A stretch of DNA of 64,000 nt, from NCBI GenBank assembly GCA_016788425.1, contig JAEURQ010000004.1, forward strand, positions 558,001-622,000, in the 5' to 3' direction. Shown in pieces: positions 43,613-51,909 of the stretch; the first letter of the stretch is position 1, and each line of letters opens with the position of its first letter. The DNA comes from Chthonomonas sp. (GTDB lineage: Bacteria; Armatimonadota; Fimbriimonadia; Fimbriimonadales; Fimbriimonadaceae). The notes beneath the pieces were generated by a model. It ran no database searches. It was not told the DNA's origin and was given only the letters and a program-made list of their open reading frames with translations. Made by a program: the position numbers and the translations under genes.

Positions 43613-44233
43613 ATGCCCGTCATCGTCATTTCGCACCCGCTCGCCCAGCACCTCCTCACCACGTTGCGGGATGTTCGTACCGAGCCGGCGCAGTTTCGTC
43701 AGGTAAGCAACAACTTGGCCACGCTGCTGGCGATTGAAGCCACCCGCGATTTGGAACTCAGCGTGCGCGACGTGCAAACGCCGCTGGAAAAGGTGGAAGC
43801 GCCGATTCTTGGTAAGCGCCTGGCGGTCGTGCCGATTCTGCGCGCCGGCTTGGGCATGCTCGAGAGCGCGCTGGACCTCTTTCCGGAGGTCAGTGTCGGC
43901 TACATTGGCCTGGAGCGCGACGAAACCACCGCCCGCGCGCACACCTACTATTGCAAGTTGCCGAGCCTGGAGGGCTGCATGACCTTGTGCTTCGACCCGA
44001 TGCTCGCGACGGGCGGCAGCGCGAGTCAGGCGATCTCGTTTTTGAAGGCGAAGGGGGCGGACGACATTCGGTTTGTGAGCATCATCTCCGCGCCCGAGGG
44101 CATCGATCGGCTGGAATCGGATCACCCGGACGTGCCGATTTACACGACGAGCGTGGACCGCGAGTTGAACGCGAACAAGTACATCGTGCCGGGGCTGGGA
44201 GATTTCGGCGACCGTTTGTACGGGACGCCTTAG
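43613..44233 (+). CDS. upp: uracil phosphoribosyltransferase
   Basis: Upp salvages uracil to UMP with PRPP. The 206 residues have VISHPLAQHLLTTLRD at the start, VPILRAGLGMLESAL, YIGLERDETT, the PRPP-binding CFDPMLATGGSA and the C-terminal VPGLGDFGDRLYGT. All family blocks are complete. Its stop overlaps the stop of the antiparallel HicB-like gene. A TAAGCT box sits six bases before the ATG. Confidence 0.96.
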   Translation: MPVIVISHPLAQHLLTTLRDVRTEPAQFRQVSNNLATLLAIEATRDLELSVRDVQTPLEKVEAPILGKRLAVVPILRAGLGMLESALDLFPEVSVGYIGLERDETTARAHTYYCKLPSLEGCMTLCFDPMLATGGSASQAISFLKAKGADDIRFVSIISAPEGIDRLESDHPDVPIYTTSVDRELNANKYIVPGLGDFGDRLYGTP

Positions 44234-44400
44234 TCCAACGCGAGTTCGCGTCGTGCGGCCATCAATTCCTGAGCGGCGTCGATGGCGTTTTGAACCGCCT
44301 CTTCCTGGGACTTTCCTTGCGAGAAGGCCCCAGGAATTTCAGCGATGGTGGCGATCCACCAACCATCCTCACCACGTTCGATGACGGCGGTTAGTTTCAA
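44230..44400 (-). CDS. HicB-like small protein (orphan antitoxin-type)
   Basis: This frame of 56 codons from a TTG at 44400 reads MKLTAVIERGEDGWWIA, then TIAEIPGAFSQGKSQEEA, and ends in VQNAIDAAQELMAARRELALD. The xVIExxEDGWWxAxxPExPG-like strand and the SQGKSQEEAxxNAxDA helix are typical of the HicB RNase-H-like fold. It has no HicA partner and no DNA-binding domain. It begins eight bases after the sigma factor stop on the same strand and overlaps the upp stop from the other side. Lone short HicB-type genes are common and may not be toxin-linked. Confidence 0.7.
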   Translation of the reverse strand: MKLTAVIERGEDGWWIATIAEIPGAFSQGKSQEEAVQNAIDAAQELMAARRELALD

Positions 44401-44408
44401 GCGCTTGT

Positions 44409-45548
44409 TTACGGCAACGGCGTGACGCTGAAGCCTTGCGAGGAGAGCTCTTGGCCGATGTGGCGGAGCTTCTTCATCGCGCGCAGCTCGATCTGGCGGA
44501 CGCGTTCGCGGGTCACGTTGAGCGCGGCACCCACTTCTTCCAAAGTGCGCGAGCGGCCATCGTCGAGACCAAAGCGAAGGCGGACCACGTCGCGCTCACG
44601 GGAGGTGAGGCGACCCAGGATGCCGTCAATTTCTTCGCGTCGAATCAGCGAGAAGGTCACATCGCCCGGCGAGGGCATGTTGTTCGAGGGGATGAAGTCC
44701 CCAATCGAACTGTTGTCCTTTTCACCGACTGGCGTTTCCAGCGAGAGCGGTTCCACGGCCACGCGCAACATTTCTTGCACGCGATCCTTGGGCATGTCTA
44801 CTTCGGCCGCAATTTCTTCCGGCGTCGGTTCGCGATGCAGGTCTTGCTGCAGGCGGTTCGCGGTCTTCATCACCTTGTTGATGAGTTCGGCCACGTAAAC
44901 CGGGATGCGAATTGTGCGACCTTGGTTGATGATGGCGCGAGCGATGGCTCGGCGAATCCACCAAGTGGCGTACGTGCTAAAGCGGAAACCCTTGCGCCAG
45001 TCAAACTTTTCAACCGCACGGATGAGGCCGAGGTTGCCCTCTTGAATGAGGTCAGCCAGGGGGATGCCGCGTGCGTTGTACTTCTTGGCGATCGAAACCA
45101 CGAGTCGCAGGTTCGATTCAATGAGGTGCTGCTTGGCTTCGATGCCCGACTTGATGATCATGCGGACTTCGTCCTCGTTGAAGTCATCAGCGCGGTTCAG
45201 AAGCTTGGCGACTTCCTTGGTTTTTCCCGCTTCAATCAGGTCGCGAGCTTGCACTCGCTTGGCCAGGGCCTCTTCTTGAGCCGGGGTCAGCAGGTGGGCG
45301 CGGCGAGTCTGCCGCATCCACATTTCCAATTCTTCGGATTCGTTGCCAGTATGAGCCGCAGGCGTGTTTTCTTCTTCGACCTCTTCTTCTTCTTCGGCCA
45401 GCTCCAACAGGTCGTCTTCGCCGGGCTCACTGCTCAGGTCATCAACGAGCGCGCTCGCCGCCGGATTTGAGAAGGGCGATCGGGCAGCACTGCGAACAGT
45501 GATCGGTTTTCCGCGTCGTGCGGGGGTAGTTCCATTTTCCAAGGGCAT
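44409..45548 (-). CDS. sigA: principal RNA polymerase sigma factor (RpoD/SigA type)
   Basis: The protein has 379 residues. An acidic N-terminal part ([11 protein letters not shown]) comes first, then region 1.2 ([24 protein letters not shown]). Region 2 is [62 protein letters not shown], region 3 is [12 protein letters not shown]. Region 4 has [46 protein letters not shown]. Region 2.3-2.4 and the region 4.2 helix-turn-helix match group 1 sigmas, so this is probably the housekeeping factor reading the TANNNT boxes noted here. Whether another group 1/2 sigma exists elsewhere is unknown. Confidence 0.93.
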   Translation of the reverse strand: MPLENGTTPARRGKPITVRSAARSPFSNPAASALVDDLSSEPGEDDLLELAEEEEEVEEENTPAAHTGNESEELEMWMRQTRRAHLLTPAQEEALAKRVQARDLIEAGKTKEVAKLLNRADDFNEDEVRMIIKSGIEAKQHLIESNLRLVVSIAKKYNARGIPLADLIQEGNLGLIRAVEKFDWRKGFRFSTYATWWIRRAIARAIINQGRTIRIPVYVAELINKVMKTANRLQQDLHREPTPEEIAAEVDMPKDRVQEMLRVAVEPLSLETPVGEKDNSSIGDFIPSNNMPSPGDVTFSLIRREEIDGILGRLTSRERDVVRLRFGLDDGRSRTLEEVGAALNVTRERVRQIELRAMKKLRHIGQELSSQGFSVTPLP

Positions 45549-45841
45549 GCGTTTATCTGTATCTCCGTCGCGATTGGGACATGTCTTATTTGTTAAAACT
45601 GGACTTCTCGTGAAAAGGTGTCACCTTTTCCAATATCCCATTACTTTCTCCCCAAATTCAGGTTCAAGACCATGCAGTTTTCGTGCCAGAAGGCATGTTG
45701 CAGGGGGAGCTTGCGCGGTTGATCCTTCTCTAAGACGAAGCTTAGCGACGGATTGTTACACACAGCCCTTCAACATCCTGCTTAATGGTACGACATTTGC
45801 GGTTGAATCGCAAGAAAAGTGTCGAGAATATTAAAATTTTC
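45549..45841. other. intergenic region between sucD and the sigma factor gene
   Basis: These 293 bases lie upstream of the sigma gene and downstream of sucD-type coding sequence on the minus strand. The part next to 45842 is AT-rich (AATATTAAAATTTTCTT) and may end sucD transcription, though no proper hairpin with a T-run is present. I see a TACAGA-like box just before the sigma ATG but no convincing -35. No small gene was found. Confidence 0.5.
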
Positions 45842-46726
45842 TTACCGGCTGACGGCGGCCATCGATTCCTTGATCAGGTTCGGCACGTCGCTGGTGCGGT
45901 CGGCTACCTTGGCGCCGGCGTCGAGCAGGGCGCTCACCTTGCTTTCCGGCGTGCCCATGCCGCCCGAGATAATCGCTCCGGCGTGACCCATGCGCTTGCC
46001 GGGAGGAGCTGTGCGACCGCTGATGAAGCTCACGACCGGCTTGGTCATGTGCTCCTTAATGTAGGCCGCGCCCGCTTCCTCGTCGCTGCCGCCGATTTCG
46101 CCGACCATGACCACGGCCTCCGTCGCCGGATCGTTCTGGAACATCTCCAGCACTTCAACAAATCGCGTGCCCGGGACGGGGTCGCCGCCGATGCCGACGC
46201 AAGTGGTTTGGCCGAGGCCAGCGCGGGTGAGTTCCCACACGATTTCGTAAGTAAGGGTGCCGCTGCGGCTGACCATGCCGATGGGGCCGGGGCTAAAAAT
46301 GTGGCCGGGCATAATGCCGAGTTTGCATTCACCGGGAGTAATGATGCCCGCGCAGTTTCCGCCCAGAAGTCGGCTGCGGCCGCGCGCATGCACCTTGTTC
46401 ACGACCTTGACCATGTCCTGGGTCGGAACGCCTTCGGTGATGAGGCAGATGAACGGCACGCCAGCATCTTCGAGTTCGAGCACCGAGTCGGCGGCAAAGG
46501 GCGCGGGGACAAAGACGATTGCCGTGTCGCAACCGGTGTCGCGCACGGCTTGCGCGGCGGAATCAAAAACCGGCACCCCGATGTGAGTGGTTCCGCCTTT
46601 GCCCGGCGTGAGCCCCGCCACGACATTGGTGCCGTAGGCGATCATTTGTTCGGTGTGATAAGTTCCTTCCCGACCGGTCATCCCGGCGACAATAACTCGT
46701 GAATCCCGGTTTACGAGAACTGACAT
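45842..46726 (-). CDS. sucD: succinate-CoA ligase (ADP/GDP-forming) alpha subunit
   Basis: SucD carries the CoA-binding and phosphohistidine-bearing part of succinyl-CoA synthetase in the TCA cycle. The 294 residues contain [21 protein letters not shown] (CoA/Rossmann loop), the family glycine-rich [11 protein letters not shown] and the active-site histidine in [12 protein letters not shown]. The protein ends normally. The beta subunit gene sucC is not adjacent, unlike in many bacteria. TAAACT lies eight bases before the ATG, again suggesting an extremely short leader. Confidence 0.95.
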   Translation of the reverse strand: MSVLVNRDSRVIVAGMTGREGTYHTEQMIAYGTNVVAGLTPGKGGTTHIGVPVFDSAAQAVRDTGCDTAIVFVPAPFAADSVLELEDAGVPFICLITEGVPTQDMVKVVNKVHARGRSRLLGGNCAGIITPGECKLGIMPGHIFSPGPIGMVSRSGTLTYEIVWELTRAGLGQTTCVGIGGDPVPGTRFVEVLEMFQNDPATEAVVMVGEIGGSDEEAGAAYIKEHMTKPVVSFISGRTAPPGKRMGHAGAIISGGMGTPESKVSALLDAGAKVADRTSDVPNLIKESMAAVSR

Positions 46727-46931
46727 ACGCGGGCAGTTTACCCGCGCTTAACCCTGAGCCCGACGAGGCGAAGGCGTAGCGCTGCGTTGGCGGCGCACGC
46801 CTCGCTTGCCCTGACTGGCGCGTCGCCCCTGAGCTCGAGCGACTCGCGGGGCAACGGTGTTCCAGAGAGAGAGGGTGGCGTGCCGAGCCGAGGGGGCCGG
46901 GGTCGCCGATGGTTCACGGTCTTGCATAGCA
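46727..46931. other. GC-rich spacer between ligD and sucD
   Basis: These 205 bases lie between the ligD stop and the sucD start, both on the minus strand. The sequence is very GC-rich with several short G and C runs. Open frames cross it on both strands, but none has a ribosome binding site, recognisable domain or normal codon bias. The sucD -10-like box lies at its left edge. No terminator for ligD was found. Confidence 0.5.
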
Positions 46932-49448
46932 TCACGGAGCGAGAACGGCTTCCACATCAACCCGGCTCTGGAAAATGTTTTCCCAGGGGTCTATCAAGTC
47001 GCGTTCCGCGTTGAGAATTGACTTTATTGTAAACCTTCCGGGGTGACAAAGAGATAGGTCTTCCCACAAAATTGGCATACTTACCGGGGCATTTGGCACG
47101 GCCCGCACCGAGTAAGGGGCCGGCAACGTGCGCCCACGTCCATTTTGGTTGTAATCAAAGTACACCTTGTCCGGACGCTTCTCCTTGGACCACTCGATGG
47201 TGAACAAGTCGGGCCGAAGCTGGGTGACATGGGTGGCGAGCATCTGCGCAATGCCCTTGGTCGCCGCGAAATCGAGGTTCCGCACGATGGGCACGTAGAC
47301 GTGCAGCCCACTACGGCCACTGGTTTTGATGAAAGGAGTCATGCCAATGCCGACCAGCACTTCGTGCAGGAACGCCGCTCCTTCCTTGACCATTTCGAAC
47401 CCGGCCACCGACTTGCCCGGCGGGTCGAGGTCGAACACGATGAAGTCGGGATAGTTGAGGACGGATTGTTCGAGATTCGCCCGCGAAGTTGCAAAGTCGC
47501 GCGAACGCTTGCCGACCGGCTGCACCGATGAGTACCAGGCGTGCAGTTCTAACATGCCCATTTGCGCCAGCCAGAGCAAGGTCTCCAGGTTGTTGACCAT
47601 CACAAACTTCGTCGCTTGCTCGTTGGTGTCCGACCAAATCTCCACCTGCTGCACGTAGTCGGGCGGCTCGTGTTGAAAGTGCTTTTGGTACACGCCGGGC
47701 GTGTCGATTCCATCGGGGAATCGGATGAGGGTGAGCGGTCGCCCGGCAAAATGTCGCTGCGCGAGCGGCCAGATGCGGGCGAAGTAGGATAAGTACATGC
47801 CCTTGGTCGCGGGGGTGTCACCCGGCCAATTCACCTTGTTCAACTTCGTGACCGGAAGTTGGAAGTTGCCGTACTGCAGAGTTGTCTCGGTTACGCCCGA
47901 TCCCAGCTGATCGATGAGTATGGTTTCGCGCGAAAGTTGCTCAACCTTGAGCATGCGGTCTTGCCGTTCGCGAAGGAATACGGGCTGACGCAGATGCTGG
48001 TTCGGACCCCAATCCATAAAGCGAACCTCCACCCAAAGTCGAGGTTCGACCGCTTGAAACTGCTTTTCCTTGTCGCACGGGATGACCGGCTCGACGATCT
48101 TCGCTTCGTCCAAGATGCCGCGGAGTTCTTGCAGTTTCTCCTCGGTGAAGCCGGTGCCGACTGAGCCGACGTAGCGCAGTTGGCCGTCCTCGGCTTCCTC
48201 GGCGAGAAGCAGGGAACCGATCGAGCTTGCGCGTCCGCGTTCGCCAAACGCGTATCCGACAACCACGAATTCGCCGCTGAGGTAGCTCTTCACCTTGAGC
48301 CAATCGGGCGTTCGGACCCCCGGTTGATAGCGAGACGAGAGCCGCTTGCCGACCACGCCTTCGAATCCGAACTGCATGGCCAGCTTAAAGGCGACGTCCG
48401 AGGGTCCGGGCAAGGGGTCCATGCGCCGAAGCGGGCTCCGGAACGCCCACTGGTCCAGCCGTGCGATGCGCTCGCCGAGCGGCAGATTGAGCAAGCTTTC
48501 GTGGTTGGACTGCAACATGTCGAACACACAAAACTCGATGTTGGCGAGCGATCGCCCCGCCGAAGAGCGGTTGATGTACTGCATGAGCGTGGCGAAGTTG
48601 GGCGCGCCCCGCTCGTCGTAGTAAACAATCTCGCCGTCCAAGACAAAGGTCTCGGCGGGCAAACGCCGAAGCGCCTCGACCAAATGCGGAAACGCGGCGC
48701 TCAGGTTCGCGCCATTGCGGGTGAACAGGTCTACCTGCTGATAGTTGCGTACCGCGATGCAGCGCACGCCATCGAGCTTAATTTCGAACGTCCAATCATC
48801 GCCGCCAAACTTGGCCACATCGTCGCCGATGGTCTTGGTGAGTTCCTGAAGCAGCATCGGCTTGAGATAGCGCGCGCTTTCTTGCCTGGATCGCACCGAG
48901 CCCGGCAGGGCGAGGATGTCGAAGTCGCACGCAAACTCGTCGCGGTGCTTTAGGAGCAGCCAGTGGTTGGGGCCGCCCGAGGTCTTGACCAAGGCGAAGC
49001 TTCCGCGTAGCTTGTAGCCACGCAGAGTGACGCTGATCTTGCCGTCTTTCAGTTGCTGCGCGAGTAGCGCATCCCCCTTTTCCCGGTCCAATTCGGTGGT
49101 GCCGTCATCCGCCTCGGGGTAGATGTCGCCGGTGTCCCAGATGATCACCTCGCCACCGCCGTATTGATCCTTCGGAATGGCGCCTTCGAAATCGCCATAC
49201 GCCAGCGGGTGATCTTCCACGCGCACGGCCAGCTTCTTGTCGTCGGGGTTCAGGCTGGGGCCCTTTGGCACCGCCCAACTGAGCAAAACGCCACCGCACT
49301 CCAAGCGAAAGTCGTAGTGCAGGTTAGTCGCGTGGTGCAACTGGATGACGAATCGCAGGTGCTCGGCGGGTTCCGCGAAGCTGGAATCGGTCGGTTCGGG
49401 TGTACGATCAAAGTTTCGTTTGCGTACGTATTCGTCGAGCGGCGGCAT
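46932..49448 (-). CDS. ligD: multifunctional NHEJ DNA ligase LigD (PE-LIG-POL)
   Basis: LigD repairs double-strand breaks with Ku. The 838 residues, from ATG 49448, are in the order phosphoesterase (about 25-175; RFVIQLHHATNLHYDFRLE), ATP-dependent ligase (about 195-510; adenylated lysine in FEIKLDGVR, VLDGEIVYYDE) and primase-like polymerase (about 545-838; DFIVFDLDPP with metal aspartates, SGRSGLHVYVPI). The order is that of Pseudomonas rather than Mycobacterium. The gene is divergent from ku with overlapping -10 boxes. An open frame reaches upstream through the ku start region but is not LigD-like. Confidence 0.95.
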   Translation of the reverse strand: MPPLDEYVRKRNFDRTPEPTDSSFAEPAEHLRFVIQLHHATNLHYDFRLECGGVLLSWAVPKGPSLNPDDKKLAVRVEDHPLAYGDFEGAIPKDQYGGGEVIIWDTGDIYPEADDGTTELDREKGDALLAQQLKDGKISVTLRGYKLRGSFALVKTSGGPNHWLLLKHRDEFACDFDILALPGSVRSRQESARYLKPMLLQELTKTIGDDVAKFGGDDWTFEIKLDGVRCIAVRNYQQVDLFTRNGANLSAAFPHLVEALRRLPAETFVLDGEIVYYDERGAPNFATLMQYINRSSAGRSLANIEFCVFDMLQSNHESLLNLPLGERIARLDQWAFRSPLRRMDPLPGPSDVAFKLAMQFGFEGVVGKRLSSRYQPGVRTPDWLKVKSYLSGEFVVVGYAFGERGRASSIGSLLLAEEAEDGQLRYVGSVGTGFTEEKLQELRGILDEAKIVEPVIPCDKEKQFQAVEPRLWVEVRFMDWGPNQHLRQPVFLRERQDRMLKVEQLSRETILIDQLGSGVTETTLQYGNFQLPVTKLNKVNWPGDTPATKGMYLSYFARIWPLAQRHFAGRPLTLIRFPDGIDTPGVYQKHFQHEPPDYVQQVEIWSDTNEQATKFVMVNNLETLLWLAQMGMLELHAWYSSVQPVGKRSRDFATSRANLEQSVLNYPDFIVFDLDPPGKSVAGFEMVKEGAAFLHEVLVGIGMTPFIKTSGRSGLHVYVPIVRNLDFAATKGIAQMLATHVTQLRPDLFTIEWSKEKRPDKVYFDYNQNGRGRTLPAPYSVRAVPNAPVSMPILWEDLSLCHPGRFTIKSILNAERDLIDPWENIFQSRVDVEAVLAP

Positions 49449-49454
49449 TAGCGT

Positions 49455-49461
49455 TACAATA
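49455..49461. promoter_or_regulatory. shared divergent -10 region of ku and ligD
   Basis: On the plus strand TACAAT (49455-49460) ends six bases before the ku ATG. On the minus strand TATTGT (49461-49456) ends seven bases before the ligD ATG. The two boxes overlap by five bases, so the two genes cannot be initiated at once from the same molecule. Both transcripts would be leaderless. Confidence 0.55.
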
Positions 49462-49466
49462 CCGGT

Positions 49467-50249
49467 ATGGCTCGAGCAATTTGGAATGGCGTGATCGCGT
49501 TTGGGATGGTGAGCATCCCCGTCGGCGTGGCGCCGGCCACCGGCGACAAGGATCTCGCCTTTAATCAACTGCACACCAAGTGCAATGGTCGCATTAAGCT
49601 GCAGAAGTTCTGCCCGACGTGCAACGTGGTGGTTCCTGCCGACGAGATCGTCAAGGGGTACGAGTTTGCCAAGGGCCAGTACGTGGTGATGAACCCCGAG
49701 GACTTTGAAAACCTGCCCATTGCGAGCTCGCGCCGCATCGAGATTGTCGCGTTCGTGGACGCGGCTCAGATCGACCCCGTGTACTTCGACAAGACCTACT
49801 ACCTGGAGCCGAGTGACCTCGGCAAAAAGCCCTTTGCGCTGCTGTTTAAGGCGCTGAGTAGCAAGGGTGCCACCGCCGTGGGTAAGGTCGCCATCCGCCA
49901 AAAGGAAGTGCTTTGCCTGCTCCGCCCAACCGAATATGGCATCGTGCTGGAGACGCTGTTCTGGCCGGACGAGATTCGGGAGCGCGTGGCGTTCAATGCC
50001 TCATCTGAGCAGGTGAGCGATATCGAGCTTCAGATGGCGCAGGGGCTCATTGACTTGCTGTACGGCGAGTTCACGCCCGAAAAGTACACCGACGAATATC
50101 GCGCTGAGCTGATCCGCCGCATCGAGATCAAGCAAACCGGTGGCCAGATCGTCTCGCCGCAGATCGTCGAGACCGGCGAGAAAGTGCTCAACCTCATGGA
50201 TGCGCTCAAGGCAAGCCTGGAAGCTCAAAAGAACAAGAGCACAGGCTAA
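49467..50249 (+). CDS. ku: non-homologous end joining protein Ku
   Basis: The homodimeric Ku ring binds DNA ends and recruits LigD. The 260 residues contain ARAIWNGVIAFGMVSIPVGV, QLHTKCNGRIKLQKFCPTCNVVVP, VKGYEFAKGQYVVM and FDKTYYLEP. They end in the LigD-interacting helical tail (VLNLMDALKASLEAQ). The first block is the typical bacterial Ku N-terminus. It is divergent from ligD, and followed by a strong terminator. Confidence 0.95.
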   Translation: MARAIWNGVIAFGMVSIPVGVAPATGDKDLAFNQLHTKCNGRIKLQKFCPTCNVVVPADEIVKGYEFAKGQYVVMNPEDFENLPIASSRRIEIVAFVDAAQIDPVYFDKTYYLEPSDLGKKPFALLFKALSSKGATAVGKVAIRQKEVLCLLRPTEYGIVLETLFWPDEIRERVAFNASSEQVSDIELQMAQGLIDLLYGEFTPEKYTDEYRAELIRRIEIKQTGGQIVSPQIVETGEKVLNLMDALKASLEAQKNKSTG

Positions 50250-50251
50250 AC

Positions 50252-50287
50252 AAAAATCTCCCGCTCGCAGTGAGCGGGAGATTTTTT
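50252..50287. terminator. bidirectional rho-independent terminator after ku
   Basis: AAAAATCTCCCGCTC pairs with GAGCGGGAGATTTTT around a short loop, with A- and T-runs on either side. It serves ku (plus) and the convergent response regulator gene (minus). Confidence 0.92.
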
Positions 50288-50305
50288 GTCTAAAATTGGA
50301 CGATC

Positions 50306-50710
50306 CTAGAGATCGTAGCGCTTGGGGCCGTCGGCGTTACTGTTGCCTTGGCTCAGGCGCTTGACAAACGTCAGCAATTCCTGCGGGTTAAACGGCTTGG
50401 TCAGGTACATGTCGGCTCCGTAGTGGTAGCCCTCAAACACGTCCTTATCCTGGGCTTTGGCGGTGAGCATAATCACCGGGAGGTCGGCGGTATCTGGCTC
50501 GCGGCGCAGATTCTTGAGGACCTCAAACCCATCCATGTAGGGCATCATGACGTCAAGCACGACCATGTCGGGCTTTTCGGCGCGGATCTTTTCGAGTCCG
50601 TCCTTTCCATCATAAGCGGTTACAACCGTATAGCCTGCCTTCTCCAGATTGACCTGGATCAGGCGGACAATATTTCGCTCATCGTCACAAACAAGTACCT
50701 TCGTTGGCAT
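50306..50710 (-). CDS. single-domain response regulator (CheY/PilH-like)
   Basis: The 134 residues are a receiver domain only: acidic pair in LVCDDE, phosphoacceptor Asp in MVVLDVMMPYMDG, Thr in VIMLTAKAQ and Lys in YLTKPFNPQEL. There is no output domain. Such stand-alone receivers act on flagellar or pilus motors or in phosphorelays; with pilT genes elsewhere a pilus role is possible but unproven. AAGGAGC lies before the ATG. No kinase gene is adjacent. Confidence 0.9.
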   Translation of the reverse strand: MPTKVLVCDDERNIVRLIQVNLEKAGYTVVTAYDGKDGLEKIRAEKPDMVVLDVMMPYMDGFEVLKNLRREPDTADLPVIMLTAKAQDKDVFEGYHYGADMYLTKPFNPQELLTFVKRLSQGNSNADGPKRYDL

Positions 50711-50790
50711 CGGAAATCGAAAGCTCCTTTAGCTTGATCAATATCCTACCTTAGGTTTACCGAAAGTGGGAGGCGGGGAGCAAAAAAGGC

Positions 50791-51153
50791 TCACAGAGGT
50801 GTGAGTTCTCGGGGATCGTACGGCTTGATGAGATAGCGGTTGGCGAGTTCCTGGCACTGGTGATAGGCCGGGCAGTCGTCGGTTTGGGTGCTCGTCACGG
50901 TCACCGGTAAGTTCTGAAGCGCGGCATCGCTGCGGATGGTTTTCAGCACTTCGAGGCCATCCATGCGCGGCATGATGAGGTCGAGCACCACATGATCGGG
51001 CACCACGTGCCGAATCAAGTCGAGTCCGCTTTCGCCATCGTGAGCGACATGGACGGTCGCGCCGTGGCTCTCCAAAAATCGCTGAGCCATTTTCGCCAGC
51101 GCGGGTTCGTCTTCACAAACCACCACGACTTTTCCTTGCCAGATCATATCCAT
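50791..51153 (-). CDS. single-domain response regulator (second)
   Basis: From ATG 51153, with AGGAG seven bases upstream, the 120 residues form a receiver domain. It has VVVCEDEPALAK, HVVLDLIMPRMDGLEVL with the phosphoacceptor Asp, the switch region TVTSTQTDD, and Lys in YLIKPYDP. It is only moderately similar to the regulator encoded 80 bases downstream, so the two may act in one relay. No output domain or kinase is seen. A longer frame upstream would overlap the divergent gene and is unlikely. Confidence 0.85.
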   Translation of the reverse strand: MDMIWQGKVVVVCEDEPALAKMAQRFLESHGATVHVAHDGESGLDLIRHVVPDHVVLDLIMPRMDGLEVLKTIRSDAALQNLPVTVTSTQTDDCPAYHQCQELANRYLIKPYDPRELTPL

Positions 51154-51216
51154 CGTTTTGCTCCTGCCCATTTCTACGCGGTCGCCAGGCGAGCCCCGGA
51201 CCAAAGTCCGCTCGGG

Positions 51217-51222
51217 TACCTT
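51217..51222 (+). promoter_or_regulatory. putative -10 box of a leaderless promoter
   Basis: TACCTT ends six bases before the ATG at 51229 and supports this start over longer in-frame alternatives. It is a weak match to the -10 consensus apart from TA and the final T. Confidence 0.4.
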
Positions 51223-51228
51223 GGAATC

Positions 51229-51909
51229 ATGAACCTGTGCCGCTTTGCCCTCCACGATTCGCCGGAGGTGGCCCGCTCAGGAATCTTCCACGAGAACCGA
51301 GTTTATGAAACCGATGGCGAGAAAGCGATCGGGATTCACGACCTTAGCAAGTTGGCTCTGCTTCCACCGATTGTGACTTCGCCCAGTGTTCGATTGTTCG
51401 GCAAAACTGCCCACGATTCGGCGGGTTACCACTACGTAAACCCATCGGCCATGCAAGGGCCGCTGGGTCAACTTGGACTTCCGGCGGGTTTCGCCGGGCT
51501 CAACATCCGCTGGGCCGCCGTGGTCGGCGAAGCCGCCGAGGCGTTGGACGCGGGCGAGGCGGCGCCGCATATCTTGGCTTACACCCTGTTGGTCAACGTG
51601 TTCACCGAACCGTTTGGCGACGACTTTCCGTTCGCGTGCGGGCCGTTCCTCTTTACGCCGGACGTGCTGGACTTTTCGAAGCCGATTGCCGCCGAGGTGA
51701 AGGTGGGCGACCAGGTGTTGAATCTGCAGATGCCGCTGCCCACCCTGCACGAAGAGTTATCGGTCGCCTCGCAAACGCGGTTTATCTTGCCCGGCGACCT
51801 CATCGCCGGACGCCCGCTCCCCTTTGAGTGGGGCGCCACGCCGGCCGCCGGACAGCAACTCAGCGCGCGCCTCGGCGACCTCACGCCGCTCGTCGTTCAC
51901 CTCACCTAG
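51229..51909 (+). CDS. divergent FAH-fold (fumarylacetoacetate hydrolase-like) protein
   Basis: The 226 residues, from ATG 51229, follow the outline of FAH-family enzymes: an N-terminal MNLCRFALHDSPEVARSGI strand pair, LLPPIVTSPS, YTLLVNVFTEPFG, GPFLFTPDVLD and the LPGDLIAGRPLPFEWG loop. The usual metal-binding ExE and the GxNYxxH block are missing, so catalytic activity is doubtful. The call is a weak family resemblance. The 3' end overlaps the convergent carboxypeptidase gene by four bases. A longer frame to 50992 exists but covers the divergent regulator gene. Confidence 0.5.
   Translation: MNLCRFALHDSPEVARSGIFHENRVYETDGEKAIGIHDLSKLALLPPIVTSPSVRLFGKTAHDSAGYHYVNPSAMQGPLGQLGLPAGFAGLNIRWAAVVGEAAEALDAGEAAPHILAYTLLVNVFTEPFGDDFPFACGPFLFTPDVLDFSKPIAAEVKVGDQVLNLQMPLPTLHEELSVASQTRFILPGDLIAGRPLPFEWGATPAAGQQLSARLGDLTPLVVHLT

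Noticed and set aside
46738-47014. Open frames on both strands in the ligD-sucD spacer
   Set aside because: They have no ribosome site and no recognisable domain, and one runs antisense into the ligD 3' end.
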